This document shows, one piece after another, positions 35,201-50,200 of a stretch of DNA of 64,000 nt. Position numbers and translations under genes: made by a program. The first letter of the stretch is position 1, and each line of letters starts with the position of its first letter. Below the pieces are notes generated by a model. That model was not told the origin of the DNA, made no database searches, and saw nothing but the letters and a program-made list of their open reading frames with translations. The stretch is from Asterias amurensis (Eukaryota > Echinodermata > Asteroidea > Forcipulatida > Asteriidae). The stretch spans positions 23,889,202 to 23,953,201 of the forward strand of contig NC_092653.1 of assembly GCF_032118995.1 (NCBI RefSeq). Reading direction: 5' to 3'.

Positions 35201-38200
35201 GTAGACAAGTATTGAATTCCTCCTTTTTCAGGTTTTATATTTCAAATGATTTAATATTGCAATTCTGTAGTAGATGATGATGTACTCTTGATGTACGTAA
35301 ATATACATGCAACACTCATGTACACCCACAGTGTACAAAAAAAAACTTGTAAATCACAGGTTTTTTTTCTCCTGAATATGTGCATTACACGTTGACACGT
35401 TCCAACCCCCATGGGACCGAAAATGAAGACCTGAGTCATCGCACTGAAGGCTTACTTTAAGGCCAGATGTACAGTAAAGTACAATTACAAGTTCACTTTA
35501 CAGTCACAAGCAAAAATGTACAGCTTACGTTTTCAGTTTTATTTTAGTAAAAAGTACTTCTCCATTTGAAGACGAAATTAAGATTGTACAAAGCTTGAAT
35601 GTGTAGTTGACAAACTGTACAGTGTGTTCTTCTTCAAATTTGTGTACTTTGTACAGGCATGACAGGCAAAAGAAACCATTTCAAAACTGTTCAGGCTTGG
35701 AAATGGCTGCCATCTTTGATGAATCGTACACGCGTGAAAGGCCATAATTGGCTGAGAGTCGTAAATGCGTGGACGTTTCCATTGTTTCACATCAACGAGG
35801 ATGGACAATCAAATCATGTGCAATCCATCGACTATACAGAAGCCAGAGACACCATAGAGACAATGGCCTCTGTACATGAAGCTTGTCTTGGCCTTGGTGC
35901 CCCTTCAAGTTTCCCATAGTCTTAAGGATTTTCCAATGGAGGTGCCCTTTTTAAAATGGAAATGGCCTTGCCCTTGTAAAGATGAAATTCCAGACCTGAC
36001 TGTTTAAATCTACTTTGGTGTAAATTTCCATTGTAGCAGGCATCAATTGTCTGTCAAACACTTTATCCATCTCATATCCCCACTGTTTTGCTCCCGGGAA
36101 ACATAAATGTACTGCACTTCATGAAAAAAGTCAACCTTACTCTTACGAAAAGGCTACACAGAGGAGGAGTGCGGGGGCCACTGAGTACTCACTTAGCTCA
36201 GGGCGATCAGCGAGGATACTCAGTACCTTCTGAGGACTTCGCTTACACAAAGCATCTGGGATTAACCTAAAATGCTGCTTTTTTATGTAACAATTAAAGG
36301 GTTTGGGTACTTATCGTATGACAAACACACAAACGTGTTTCCCGGGAAAGTATTATTTTCATTTTACGCGACTCTCCTGAAAACATTTCTTTTCTCTCTC
36401 AAAAACTTGCCGACTAATGAAGCTAAAACTTCTACAGGTAAATTGAAACATCTTCAGTCACGGTGAGTAGGGAATAGGGATTCAAACTTGATCTACAAAA
36501 AGCATGCCTGTACATTCGTTTGGTTCGTTTTTGAAATGGCAAGGACACCAACACATTTTATAATGAGGAAATTGTTAAATTCTCCTGGAGCATTTTAAGG
36601 GCACCACAGCAATGAACAGGGGGCGTGGGGGAAATCATCTCTGTTGCCTCTGTGAAGTATCATGCATGGAAAGATCCAAAACCCATTAAAGTTGAGAAAC
36701 TATGCCAGAGGTTTAGTTGATACTGAGGGAGATGAGCACAAAGTTCATGGGGCTGCAGGCGATGTCAGCCCCCCTTGATATTTGCACTGACTTCAGGGCG
36801 AGGTAGGGGTAGATCAAACCAATGTACCCACGGGTTGCCTGAAGGCTACAGGCTCCATCCATGGGACTAGATAGGTACATGTGTGTGAAGTGAGAAGTGG
36901 GCTGTTGGGAGACGCAGTCTGAAGGTCTATAAGGGGAGAAAACTCTACAAAGGAGGGGAGAGGAACTGGTGACATTTTGATCGGGGACGTGGATCATCGA
37001 GGGGAAAGTTGTACATGTAAGAAGAGCTGCAGGCATTTTTACAAGTTTTGCATGGGCTATGAATGTGTGGAGAAGTTTTGAGGACACTCAAAACTTTGAT
37101 CGTTACAGCACTTTTTAAGTTAACAACTGGCAATGACAGTTTGAGCTCACCTTGGTACAACAGGAAGATGCATGCATGCCAGTATATTGGTCAGCCAGGA
37201 ACGCATGTCCTGCATACTCTGGGCTTCTATCACATACTCAAGGTTGTTCTCTGCCTGGAATTAGAAATAAAAACATCCATTGGTCAATTCAATGTTTCAA
37301 AGTCAACATTTTTGATACTAATATTTATAGGGCAAGGCGATTTGTCCTTTATTAAATTTTTAAAAGTACCTCTTACATGTATGCCTAGATTTACAAAAAA
37401 AGCCACAGGCCACAGGGGGCAATGCTTCTGTTGCCATCTTGGCCTTGCTGCCCCTCTAAAGCTTTCCATAGACTTAAAGATTTTCCTATGACACTGCCCT
37501 TTGTGAAATGAAAATGGGCTTGCCACCCCAAATTCATGGCTTGAACTCAGCGAGGAAACATTAAATTTAAGCAGGAACACCATCAAGGGACACCTAGAAT
37601 GACCAGTGGGCAGTTGACACAGTTGCCTCTGTACCAGGTGTCTGTTAATTAGTGTCTGTACACAAAGCACATTAATAGTATGAACACTCATAGTGCCTGG
37701 TATCCACCACAAGTGATGCTCATGGCGCAAGGAAGAAACACAAATTAATGAAAAGCAGGTGTGAAAAAGTGGGTTTTGAGGGCCTCTTTGAACTTATATG
37801 AATAGAACTTATGAACTGTGTCTATTAAATCTATGTTCATACACCGTACATGTTTGTTTCCCATTGCAAGTTCAGAGACTGTGCAGTGAGTGCATGCTTC
37901 ACAAGGTGTTCCATTAGCAGTAGGGTACACAGCATTTGTGTACGTGGTATTGTGCATTGTGTACGTGTGACGTGTGAATGATGAAAGTTTGTCAACCCTT
38001 TAAAGTGAGGACCTCCCTTAAGGCCTATTTGAACTTAGTTCTTGTTTGAAAGCAGTGCCCAGGTTTGAACAAAAATCAACCCAAGGCATCGTGAGTCAGT
38101 CACTGAGCTCTCTTTTGTTTAACTCCTTGGTGCCATTGATGGAATACACAAATAGGAATGTTTGTCGTCTAATAAGGCAATGGCGACAGTATCTGAAAAT

Positions 38201-41200
38201 GAATAAAGAGGACAACTTAAAGGTTAACAAAGCTTACAAGTAAGAGTCATAGTTCTCTTTTAGACACACTCATACTTTTAGGGTATAAATGTACATGGAT
38301 AGTTTACCAGTATGTGTGAAACCAAACAAATCTGTGAGTTAAATTTACAGTTATTATGTTAGCTCGTGTCGAAACGTGAAGCCAATAAAAATTAGTGCAT
38401 GCTATACCACCACCACAGGTCATTTTGGTTGGTAAACAATTTGCAACACCTTCCTTTTTCTCGTCTTTTAATTTGATATTAATGGTACATGCATGTAGTA
38501 CACTGTCAACACATTATTCAATTAACTGTCAGTGTCAGCGTGTCAGTAATATACTACATGTTGCACCTGCACTTTTGTTTCTGAATATGCAATTAGTTAC
38601 ATAATTGAAGCTGACTGGTCATTTACATTGTGCATCATTCTCATTCACATATTATGTAAATTGGCTAGTACATGTATGCTCCGGTAGCTATGTAAAATCA
38701 GAATATGTAATGAGCGTGCAGTATCTAGGTAACAAAGGATTCTAGAAATTAGAATGCCCATCCGAACAAACACACAACTTTTAATGACGAATGCAATTTG
38801 TCAGTTCCACTGGGGTCTCTCTGTCTCAGCAAGCTCTGCTCAGCTCAACAGACTTGATTAGATCCTTTCTCTGTCTAGTTCAAAAGCCACAAGGGAGTTC
38901 GTTCTCCTAATGGGATGTTCGGCGATAAACATGGTACAAACAAATTTGTCTGTTCACTTCACTCTGACGTGTATTGCTTTACAGCTAACTGCCACATCTG
39001 TCAGTGCGCATTTATCTAATTGTCAGGTTGGTCGCAGCGGCAAAGACACTGCACAAAATAGGGTATGTGATCTCTCAGGGAGGTTTACAAACTGTTATAT
39101 CCGTAGTTTTCAGAAGACTCGAGGCAGTAGAACTACTATTTCTAAGTATTAGGTCCCACACTCAAGAGCCAATTTCATAGCACCTTATAAAAGTATTGGA
39201 TTTAATTACAATGTTTGACATGTATTGCTTAAAAAAGGCTGCAAGTTACGTGTACATTGTAGTTCAGTGGTTTCAAATAAAACGTCAACATTGATGGAGA
39301 GTAGATAGAACCTGTGTATACCTGAAATACACCCTCTTGTGAACCCCCCCCCCCCCACCACCCCCACTACACATTTAATCCTCGACGCCAAACCCCTCTC
39401 ATCATTCTAATCTTAAAATATGTCTTTTACAGTAATTTTAAATTGAAGTATTGACAATTGGTAATGAACATTATAGTATGTCAGCTTCCAAAAATTTGTT
39501 TTCATAATCACATAACCAATAGTACACTGTACTTTGTCTTAAAACTCTGTTTTTCTGCAGGCCAATGTGCTGGCGTCGCATTTCAGCGTTGCTCAACACT
39601 TTGAAGTGCTATACTTCATGGTAAAGTGAGAAACCAATACTTCAGAAACGGGCCATTGATCAATCATTATACTTCATAATAATATGCACACATGTTATAA
39701 TGCATTTTTAATATCAGGTTATTTTTAGCAATGTAGGAATTTTTCAAGATGTCAAATTATTTGGTTGTTTTTTTCTGTATGCCAAAATATGTTCAAAGCT
39801 GACGTGTTCCTCTTGGCAGAATAGCATGGTTTCCTTTAAAAATATACTTAATTTATATTTTGTTTCCTAGGACTACCCCTACATGCACATTGTACTTTCT
39901 ACAAATAATAAAGAAACTGAATTCCCTGCAAGTTACGTGTACATTGTAGTTCAGTGGTTTCAAATAAAACGTCAACATTGATGGAGAGTAGATAGGACTA
40001 GTCCTAACTCTTTGTGAAATCGACTCCAGTGCCTTTAAAACCAAAAGGGGAACTTCCTGTTTTTGCAATCCTGTCAATGTAAAATGTAAGTTGTTATAGT
40101 AAATGATGAGTGGTTTTAGTAACTGAAATCAGATAGTAAAAGTTATTTATATAGTGTATGATAGGTAATGGGATCGCTTCCTCGTTTGAATGTTAAAAGG
40201 CAGGTAAATGTGGAATGAGACGTTCTAGTACACAGCTGGCATTACATTATGCGCACAGCCACAATCATTTACCCTTTTTTTTTTTTTACAAAGACACCAA
40301 AATGAAAAAAAAAAAACCTAATATTGAGTTTCTTTGCAGGTCTTGTGCTGACAAACTCAAACTACATGTACATGATCAAACTTTTGATTCATCAAAGACA
40401 CAGTGATTGTCAAGTTTAATAATAATACCATACAGATAATGCTTCATGTAGCCTACATCAGTGGTTTTAAAACTGTTTTTCATAAAATTGACACAAAAAA
40501 ACTTGTCCCCATAACTGCGGCTCTGCACACTATACGTACAGATGTCTAATTTGCCAACATTTTACAGATTGAACACTTATACAAACTGTACTGTGGGGTA
40601 CATTTTTGAAGTCTTACGAAAGGCTAGTTAAGAAGAGGGGGAGCGAATGCAAAAGGGGGGGGGGCAAAGAGCAGTTATCCCAATACTACATTGTACTGTA
40701 CATAAAGTAGCCTACATGTACATCATATACGAACATGACACATGTACATTGTACATGTTGTGCCTTGAAAATATGGTAACCCGCAAATTTCGTCTGCACT
40801 TCTTATTGACCCCCTTTATTGCTAATAATTTTGAGAATAGCTCCGGGAATGAAAATCCAGGGTATGAATTGAATCCCAGGTACTTTCTCTTCAACAAAGC
40901 CTCCTGATGAATACAGAGTAACACAGGGGGGCACATCATGGGATGCTTGACCACAGGGTTTATTCACAGCTAGAGATTGAGTGAAAGAAACCCAGGATAC
41001 TAATTGCTGTAGAGAACAAGGTTGATTGCGGTTATACTACTTTCCCATGGAGTAATATAGGCCTGCAAGTTGAAGCAGACAGCCAGGGTCTAACCCATAG
41101 AGCTATTTGACTAGAGCGCTAACTTGCTCTGCGTTTTGAAGCCACCCTGAGCGCAGACATGTTTGATGTGTTGCATGAGTTCGGAACGATTTTAATTTTA

Positions 41201-44200
41201 AGAGAACACACATTGCCGCGATTTTTTTACATTCGGCGTGTGGGCTTACGTACGCGACTGTCCACTCGTATACGTCCGCGCTACGAAAACCAGAACTTCA
41301 ACTTGATTGACGTACTAAAAAAAGTATAGGCGCCTTTTAAACATGACACACATTTGCTGCATTTTTGGGTTTGATGACACATAAAAAAGTACAAACGCAC
41401 TATCATGCAAATAACCGTACAATTGCCATACAAAATTTTAAGCTTTTGTATTGGTTTGTACATAAACATGGATGCGCCCACACGGCTTCAAAACCTTAGT
41501 GCGTGTATAACGGGGTGTTAGTGCTCTAGTCAATATATATAGCTCTATGGTCTAACCACACTATTCTTAGTCTATTTCTGGGGCTTGCTAGCTGGCAGAG
41601 AAAATAATGAAATCACACTTCTTTCTTTTGAAATAGTTGAATAGTTGAACTCAGAATGAATAAAATATCAAACTAGAGAAAGCAAGTGACGTATATTGTA
41701 AATATTATAGTCAGAAAACAATACACGTACACGCCTACATATACACATGTGGTATACAAAAAGTGCAACTTGTTCAATTTTACAAGAAACACAATAAAGG
41801 ACACTTTGCTGTCTCACTTCAGTGGCTTTTCCAAATGTTGGAAATTTCAGTTCCCAAAACCTTCCAAAGTGTTTCTATGTGTGAATGGACTTGCAAGTTT
41901 TATTTGAGTTGATAAGTATCCTGTTTTCCCACTGCACGAAGCTACTTTCCAGTAGGCCTGCACTGCAGGTTGACGCAGACAGCCAGGGTCTAACCTTCTG
42001 TTCTCTATTCTATTTCTGGGGTGTCCAGCTGGCAGTGAAAATACTGGCATGACACTTTTTTCTTTTGTAGTTGAATAGTTGAACTCGGATTGAATAAAAT
42101 ATCATACTACTAGATAAAGCAAATGACGCAGAGTATAGTCAATTAACAATGTGAGATTTTCAACTCTAAACTAAACCTTCCAGATAAAGCTCAGAAAGGG
42201 AAGCGAAAAAGGTATTGTCCTGTATTCAATATTCCTACATGTAGTTAAGGGCAAAGTCCTATGGATGTTTGCTTGAGACTTGAGCCCTAGGGGTATGTAA
42301 AATGCATGTACACAGATCCTTAAATATAAATAATACATTTTCAAAGAGTGTCTCCATAATTTGTGAAAAACAGAAGAGTTAAAAATAAACTGCATGAGGC
42401 AAGAGCTCAAATTAATCAAGTAAAATTCCTGCTGCTGATTGAAAATAGTTCCTTGTTTAAAAGAAATGTGAGATGTGAGGCCAAATAAAATAAAAATCAG
42501 TTGATCGTCCCCTTCCTCATCCTTTTTTGTTATTATAATTTTTTATTTGATTTTTTTTGTTCAAGAAAAGACTGACAAACTTTCTGTGCATTTCTCATTT
42601 AACTTACAAACCTTTAAGAACAAGTGGTGACTTTAACCTGAAGAATTGGTGGCCATAGTTTGCTTGGCGGCCACCTCTGAAAACAATTACAAATAAAAAA
42701 TAAAAAAGCCCTAGTACTCCTCTTTTTGGAAAAACCTGGATGATCAATTGGTATTTTGTTTTACTTGGCCTTAGTGAACGGGTAGGACTTTACCTTCAAG
42801 ACAAATGTGTTGTCTTTCTCCGGTAATTCCAGCGCTGTCGTCTCTCTCGCTTCTTCAATCAGAAAGCAGAAAATTCCAATTCTTGGTTTGCTCGACTGTT
42901 TGACAGACAAAAAGAAAAAGATAAGAGATTAGATAAACAATTCGGACTACAGTTTAGATAAAAGTATTTGATGAAAAAACAAAAACAAACATATTCTAAA
43001 GCAAAAAAAAGGATTGGCCAACCACAACTTTGGCGCTAGTAAGGCTCTGTCAGTTGTTTTGATAAAATGCGCTTTCGATACGAAGCTTCAAACAGGCAGA
43101 GAGAGACTAAGCCGAGGCTAAAACTACATATTGTTTGGAAAAAGGCATAACAATATTATCGAAGGAAAGAAGGAAAGAGACAAAAAGTCAGCAGAAAAGA
43201 TTCACGCCTGATACAGGATTTATAATGAACTGACTCAGGCCTGTACAACACGCTTCGCTTTTGAAAGGGGAAGGGCATTTTCTCTTTGGTTAAAGGACAC
43301 CCAAAAAGGAAAATGTAAATTTCAACTGGAGCATTTCAAGGGCACCAAGGCAATGACCAGGGGGCATGAAAGCAATCGCCTTCAATGCCTCCATGAAGTA
43401 TCAGGCATGCTGACTAAATTTAATTCAATTTATGGGTGAAAAAAATTGGCAGCTACTGCTACGGCTACAGGCTTCAGCTGGATCGCATATCATCATGGGA
43501 TGGAGTAGGACAGGTTATATTTAAAAACAACACCCTTTGGAAAGTGTAGCCACTAATTCTGTATAGCCACTAATTCTGATTCGGCCTTAAGATTGAGTTA
43601 AACCAAGATAATGCACTGCTGGCCCTGCAGATAATAAGATTTAAAAAAGAATTTGGTTAAAACTATTAAGATGAAGTCATAACTGTTTAGATAGAGTCAT
43701 AACTGTTTAGTGCAAATTGCTTTGTTTTACATGATCCACCTACACATGTGGTGTGTGTACTAAGCGTAAAACAAAAGTCCCTACAACCAAGCCCTGTGTC
43801 AGGCTGTCATTTTTGTAAAAGTGCCCCTTGAAAATATTTCTATAAACAGAAAGATGCCCTTTACAATGTTTACCAAGAGTTCAATCACAGACTTCTTGAA
43901 AGCATTCGGTAAATAATGAGATAAACAATCACGAAGAAAATAAATCTTCCAAGTACACTACAGTGTGGCATCAGTCCCTGGGGTGGTCGTATCACTCCCA
44001 CTTGGACGACTGTATAAACCTCCTCCGAAGGAAAAAGAAAGTTACCGTTTTAGTAAACTCCTCTCTCAAGTTCCCCAGGCAAGTCATCAGATACTCGCTT
44101 TGACTTTAATAAACAAGTTGTTATTGCGTTTGAGGTGTATCGGGGCATCTGCGGGTGACATCGTCGAAACCGCTAGCACTGCGTCATCTCTGTACCCAAA

Positions 44201-47200
44201 TTAGATATTTATAGCGCTACGTGCCCACTTCTACTATCTATGCAGTGCCCTAGGGAGGCATATCAGACGCACAATGCACTGACATTCTGTAATCTATATC
44301 CACAATGTACCTTTCAATCTGAAACATTTGAATTCAGGTTTGAAGGATGGTGGATTGGTGTCAGTTTACAGTGTTGCTGTTGTTGTAGGTATCACGTAAT
44401 GTATGGTATGTTCAGAGTTAGCCCTTTGTACAGATATACAATGTAGACATGGTGTAGACTATACAAAAACAAAGTGTAAATCTCTGTGTATATGTATGCT
44501 ACTTGTATGCCATAGACCGTATTGAATAACTCTCTTTTTTTGCTATGAAAGGCGCCATCTTGTAGGGCAAACCGTAAGTGCGTCCAAATGAAGCATGCCC
44601 CCTGCAAGCACACACGCTCACAGACGCCATGTTGTAGGGCAGATATTTGAACGGTGACGTCATATTCAATACGGTCTTTGCCATCATATTCTCATTGTAT
44701 TACTATATAATCGCTCTAAAGGTCTAAAGGCAGTTTCCTGTCAACAAACAAAGTGTAAGGCCTGAAATGTTGAGACTTGAGTCCATCATTCCTTCTAAGA
44801 ACCACCAAAACACTCACAGGGAATGGAGTTATCCAACAATTTTGTATAGCAAAGTATTTCGACTGAAATAGTTTTGTGCACACTGAATGCAATAATGTTG
44901 AGTAATTAGCAAATGATGTTTTTTGAGGAGCAACCGACCCATTTTCGTTGCATTTTGCTCTGCTCTACATGTGAAAGGGAAATCGTTCACTGACTCATAA
45001 TACACAAGGTGTCACGAGAAATTTCTTATGTTCACTGAACTTTAAAATGCAACGTATACAAAAATTCAATTTTCTACACCACAAGACATGTGAGCTACAC
45101 AGGAAAATGTCTCTATTTTCAGCACTGTGTGTACTGTCATGACTGTGGGCATTAAGGCACATGACTAAATCTATTAACTGAGGACATCGTTATCAGTTCC
45201 ATTTCACTTCACCCTTGCTCTATGATTTCACTCAGCATTGCCTTGTGAAATAGAACACAGCTTTGTCTTATCCCATTGGTTATCTCTGTCATCCTCTTCT
45301 GAGGAACCTTCTTCAGTGTTTCAACCTGGTTCCTTAAATAACTAGATGTACATGTACATATAGAAGATGACAGTACAGAAATAAGTCTACTGTGCACAAG
45401 CCTAATGGGATTTCCTGAAAACACAATACCAGCTGTACAAACAACAGAAATCCATGCACCCAATGCAGGCCTGTGCTTCGTTTTTGAAAGGGCAATGGCA
45501 ACCTGAGCATTTTCATCTTGGTAAAAGGGCACCCTCAATGTACATGCCCTATGAGGAAACTGTTAATTTCTACTATCATTTCAAGGGCAACAAGGCAAGA
45601 GCCATGGGGGCATCTAGGCATTATCGCTTTCAATGCCTCCATGAAGTATCAGTCCTGCCAATGCATTGCTCCGTGAAAAAAATGGCACCTTGCCAAGGAC
45701 TAGGGTTGGGTTAACCAACCAATCTCGGTAGTATGGAACTGGGTTAACTTTTCTCTTGAAAAAAGGAATCTCTTGGTCAGTTTTAATTTCTGTAGAAGGC
45801 ATTTTACATTGGTTGCTAATTACATGGATCTGTACAATGTACTCGGTACTGTAGTGAGAAAAGGGCTTTAATACAGTACAAACTACAATACATGGATTTG
45901 GTGACTTCTTCCAATTATTTTTCTTGGATTTTTTTAGCAGCGATTACCTTTGCAACCTTTCTATTCATACAAAGTCTGCATTAGAAAGCCATTAATGGCA
46001 TATGATTTCAGTCTTGTCATTTTAGGAATTGTCAAGTAAACAAGGAACAGAACGCCCACATGCTGGCCAAGCAGCAGATCCAACTAATGTAAGTGAATGG
46101 TGATTCCTGTCTACAACGTACAAGTCGCTGTGATTTGCTTGTTGACTCGACAAGTTGTTCAGCACCATCCACGGTTTCAGTAATGTCAACAAGCATGAGT
46201 GGGTGGAATGCAATAAAGTGCATTGAGCGATATTGGGTTCTACAAATACAAACACTTTTGCATTCAAATACAATTTCTTTGCGGATGGAAACTTCCTGGC
46301 GCTACGGTGGGAATGGGAGAAATGGGCAACCACATAGACTTTATTGCAAATACTTGGTATGTGCGCATTAGGCGTGGAATGATGTGCATACTGGTCTAAT
46401 GTAGCTAGCAAAAGTGTACAAGTAAACCCATACCAAAGGTATCTTCTCATTGGTACCTAAAGTGTATACATCCTTAATGCTCCATGGTATGGGGAATTAT
46501 GTGTAAAACAAATATTGACTACTTAATTAGACATGCCATGGTTTAGACTCGGACTCTAAAGTACTGTTTTTTCCTCCCCCCAACTTTGCCTCTGGAATAT
46601 ACAGTGTACATTGTAGAACGCTCCGGGATCACTTCGGGAGCCATAGTCTTAACCATAGCACTCCAAACAGTCAATATTTACATTGTGTGTACTGAAGATA
46701 CACGTAGCAAATACTGTAGCATCCATTATTCAATATCAGCCTCAGGAAAGATTCCTTAATTGGCATTACTGACGACTAATTTATCACTGAAAAGTCCTAC
46801 ATTAGTCTGGAGACTGACATTCTACAAGGTCTCTGTGTATGAGTATGTACCTCAGACTCGAAACCACTCCCACTCCATCTGCTCATGGCCTAATTGGAAA
46901 AGGCATATTCCATTAGACTGATCAAATTCAAATCTAATAAATTATTCCTGCTGTTGTATCATTCATTTTGTAGTCTATGGATGCGTTTTTCTTGATGTAC
47001 AATGTAATGTTGTTACTTTGCCATGTTTTGTGCTAATCAAATGCTCTGTGGCCCTGGTAAAGATGGTCATTTGTCCAGTACATGATGGATTGTTCATACA
47101 TATCTGTACAATGAAAAGGTATTACAGTGGGTAAAACATAAAATGGGGAAAAAATATTCAGACAAAAATCATTGGCAAATTACCCTCTGTGCATAAAGGC

Positions 47201-50200
47201 CCTAATCTGTACACACACATACCCTGTTGTAATGCTTGTTATTAGTGTATTGCAAAATGTAGGCCTATCCGTTTCATATTCACAATTTTGTACATTATGT
47301 AATGCAATGGGGATTTGGAAATCCCTTGCATTGTATGCATCTTGGAATTACATTTTGAACTCCCTGATTCAGCAATAGGGTTTGAAAGCAAGTGTCTATT
47401 TTACATAGGTTTGAGAAGCAATGAACAATTCAGCTGGACCACTTGAAGAAAAAGTTTTATGTGAATTGGGGTGTTCACAGGTGTTTCTGGTACACTGTAT
47501 GACTGGCAAAGCGAAGAGAATGCTGGGTCCAATTTCATGGCTCTGCTTACCGTAAGCAAAGAATCATCGTTTACGGAAGCAGATAATTCCACGCGTACGC
47601 AAACAGGTTAGCATGCATGCGTACACTCCACTTCAATAGACATTCTTTGCTTACTCAAAGCTACGGTACCACAAAAATTTGGCTCGTGCACAATAAGCGG
47701 AGAATGGTGGTTGTAAGGCCAGGGGCCAATTTCATAGAGCTGCTTAAGCAAAAATTTTGCTTAAGCACGAAAATAGCTCGCTTATTTTACACATGTTACT
47801 GGCCAGAATTTCATGCCATATACATTGCTTATGACTAGTATTTAGCTGTTGTTTACTTAGCATAACAATTGAGTGAAGTCTTGGCCGGTAATCTGATTTT
47901 ACTAAGTAATGAATTTTTTGCTTAAGCAAAATTCTGTGCTTAAGCAGCTCTATGAAATTGGGCCCAGATTTCAGCAGTAAGCAGAGCCATGAAATTGGGC
48001 CCTGGAGAGTTGTGTAAGGTTGATGAACCCTGGTCTTCCCCCAGTCAAGGAGGATCCAGGCTGCAACACATACCGGACTGGACAAGGTCAGTTTTATTCA
48101 AGTAAACCTTTCAACTCAACCTCAGTAGACTGAGTACAATAATGTGTAATCACTGATGGTCACTCCATTGAATAGACACTTGTCTAGACAGACAGGTGTC
48201 ATAATAACCTTTGTGCTCATCATCCAGGGTCATCTTAAATAATTTCCAGGTCTTTTTAAATAATTCCCAGGTCATTACTACCTGGGAATTAGGTACTTCC
48301 AGCCATAACATATATTAGCTGATGTCAGCTGAAGGTTTCTTGAAAGAAGTTATGAAATTCATTTGTTATGTTGGGTGACTTTTTTAACACGTTGTTGAAA
48401 GTGAAGTGATGTGACCATCACAAACAACAAACCTTAAGGGAAAACTATTTTTAAACTGAAATATTGCACCTTTTTTGTACTTTTAAGTCATAAACTTTGA
48501 ACAGTAGGTGGGTACTAAAAGATGCTTGTGAAAATTGCTTCCATGCTCCTGGTCAAAGCTTTGGTGCGCTTTAAATTGTTCAGAGAGGCAGTTGCCTTGC
48601 TTTGGCTCTCTGAACTGTTCAATGAGGCAGTTCCTTCCATTATGCCACATGCTTTGGTGTCCTGTGAATTGTTCACAGGGCAATTGCCTCCATGCCCCTA
48701 ACCATAGCTTTGGTGCCCTGTGAATTGTTTTAATAAGGCAGTTCTGTCCATGCACCTGGGTCAATGCTATGGTGCCCTTAGAATTGTTCAGACAGGCATT
48801 TGCCTCCATGGCTGCCCCTGGACAAAGCTTTGATGTCGTTTTCCTTCAAATTGCCAAACCTTTAGTTTGCCTTAACAGGAACAGACATGACTCACTACAC
48901 ACTAAACATGGGTAAACAACATTTATCATTACTTGTATTGGATATCAGTACATCAGTACATGTCAACAGTACTTTGTATCATGATATGGCTGGTTGATTT
49001 CATTCAGATTGTGATCTACCCATTGCTCTGGGAACTCTGCTTTTCTAAGGAATCTGTCCTATTTCCTTTGAAAAGTACATTCAGTTTGTCCCAAGAGACT
49101 AACATGTCTCAATTGGAGTAGACAGTATGAGGTTGGAAGCCAAGTCAGCTTCACTTACAAGAAGTACTTCAACAAATGTTTTGAATTTTTGTTACAATGA
49201 TGTGTATTAGGCCTACAAATAAGGATGGGGAAAGGTTTCCAATCTAAGAAAACTTGTTATCTGGGGTGGATATTGTTAAAAAATATCCACTGTTCTGGTA
49301 TCGTCCAATTTTCTTTTCTTGTTTAATTGGTAAAAAGAGAAAGAATCCAACATTGAATTGGATTCAATAAAACAATGCTTCAATAGAATGTGTTTACATT
49401 GTTGATTATTAAAAGTTTACTTACTACTTCCAGGTTTGCTCTAAACTTTTTAGTGACTAGCCAGCAGGACCAGTTAGCTTTTCATTTCACTGGTCCCTAA
49501 GCTTTTTTCGCTTAAATATTGACTGGTCCTTTGGTGTTTTAACTGGCATTAGGCCAGCGGACAATGGTGACCTTTTGTAGTACAATATGCCCTACAAGTG
49601 TACATCAAATGGCTTAATGCTTAATTGATTACTCACAAATTTAACCTTTCCTTTTTGTCCTTTCTGAAACCAGCTCTCACAAAGTTGAACCTCTGTGACC
49701 TTTTGTACATGTGTCACACAATAAAGCAGATAAATGGCTTATTATAATCCTTTCAAGCTACTGGGCATGCAGTGTGGTTTACATGTGGCTGTTTGTGAAT
49801 GATGTTTACACAAGACCAACAATGTAAATATTCTCAGTATGAACTGAAAGGCCCTATGTACACATACAATATTCTTTGCAATCTGGGCAAGGTGAGAATG
49901 GTCAAGGCAAATTGAAAGTGTTGTTGTCACTGACCACAGTGACAGAGGTGCCTTTTTTTAGGGCATTCGTTCACAAAGTACACCATTGAGCAAAAAGTGG
50001 ATTGCTTTTAAGGACTTTTTGGGCAACTATCCTGTTTAATGCTTTGGTTTTTAAATGGAAAGGGCATCAAGAGGTTTTCTCCTTGATAAAGGGAACGTCT
50101 AAAGCTATTTAGGCCTAAAGACCTACATGTACGTCTCTTACACTCCACACAAAATTGTTTAGACCTTAGAAAATGAAATGCCCAACCCAGTGTTAAGGCA

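Noticed and set aside
42601-42665. ttttcag...cttcag|gttaaa segment considered as an extra SH2B exon
   Set aside because: The PH-domain exons on either side (42794-42895 and 37151-37254) join in phase without it and the encoded peptide does not fit the PH fold.
48483-48809. 108-codon minus-strand frame with repeated peptide units
   Set aside because: It is the translation of a diverged minisatellite; no start context, splice sites or family match.
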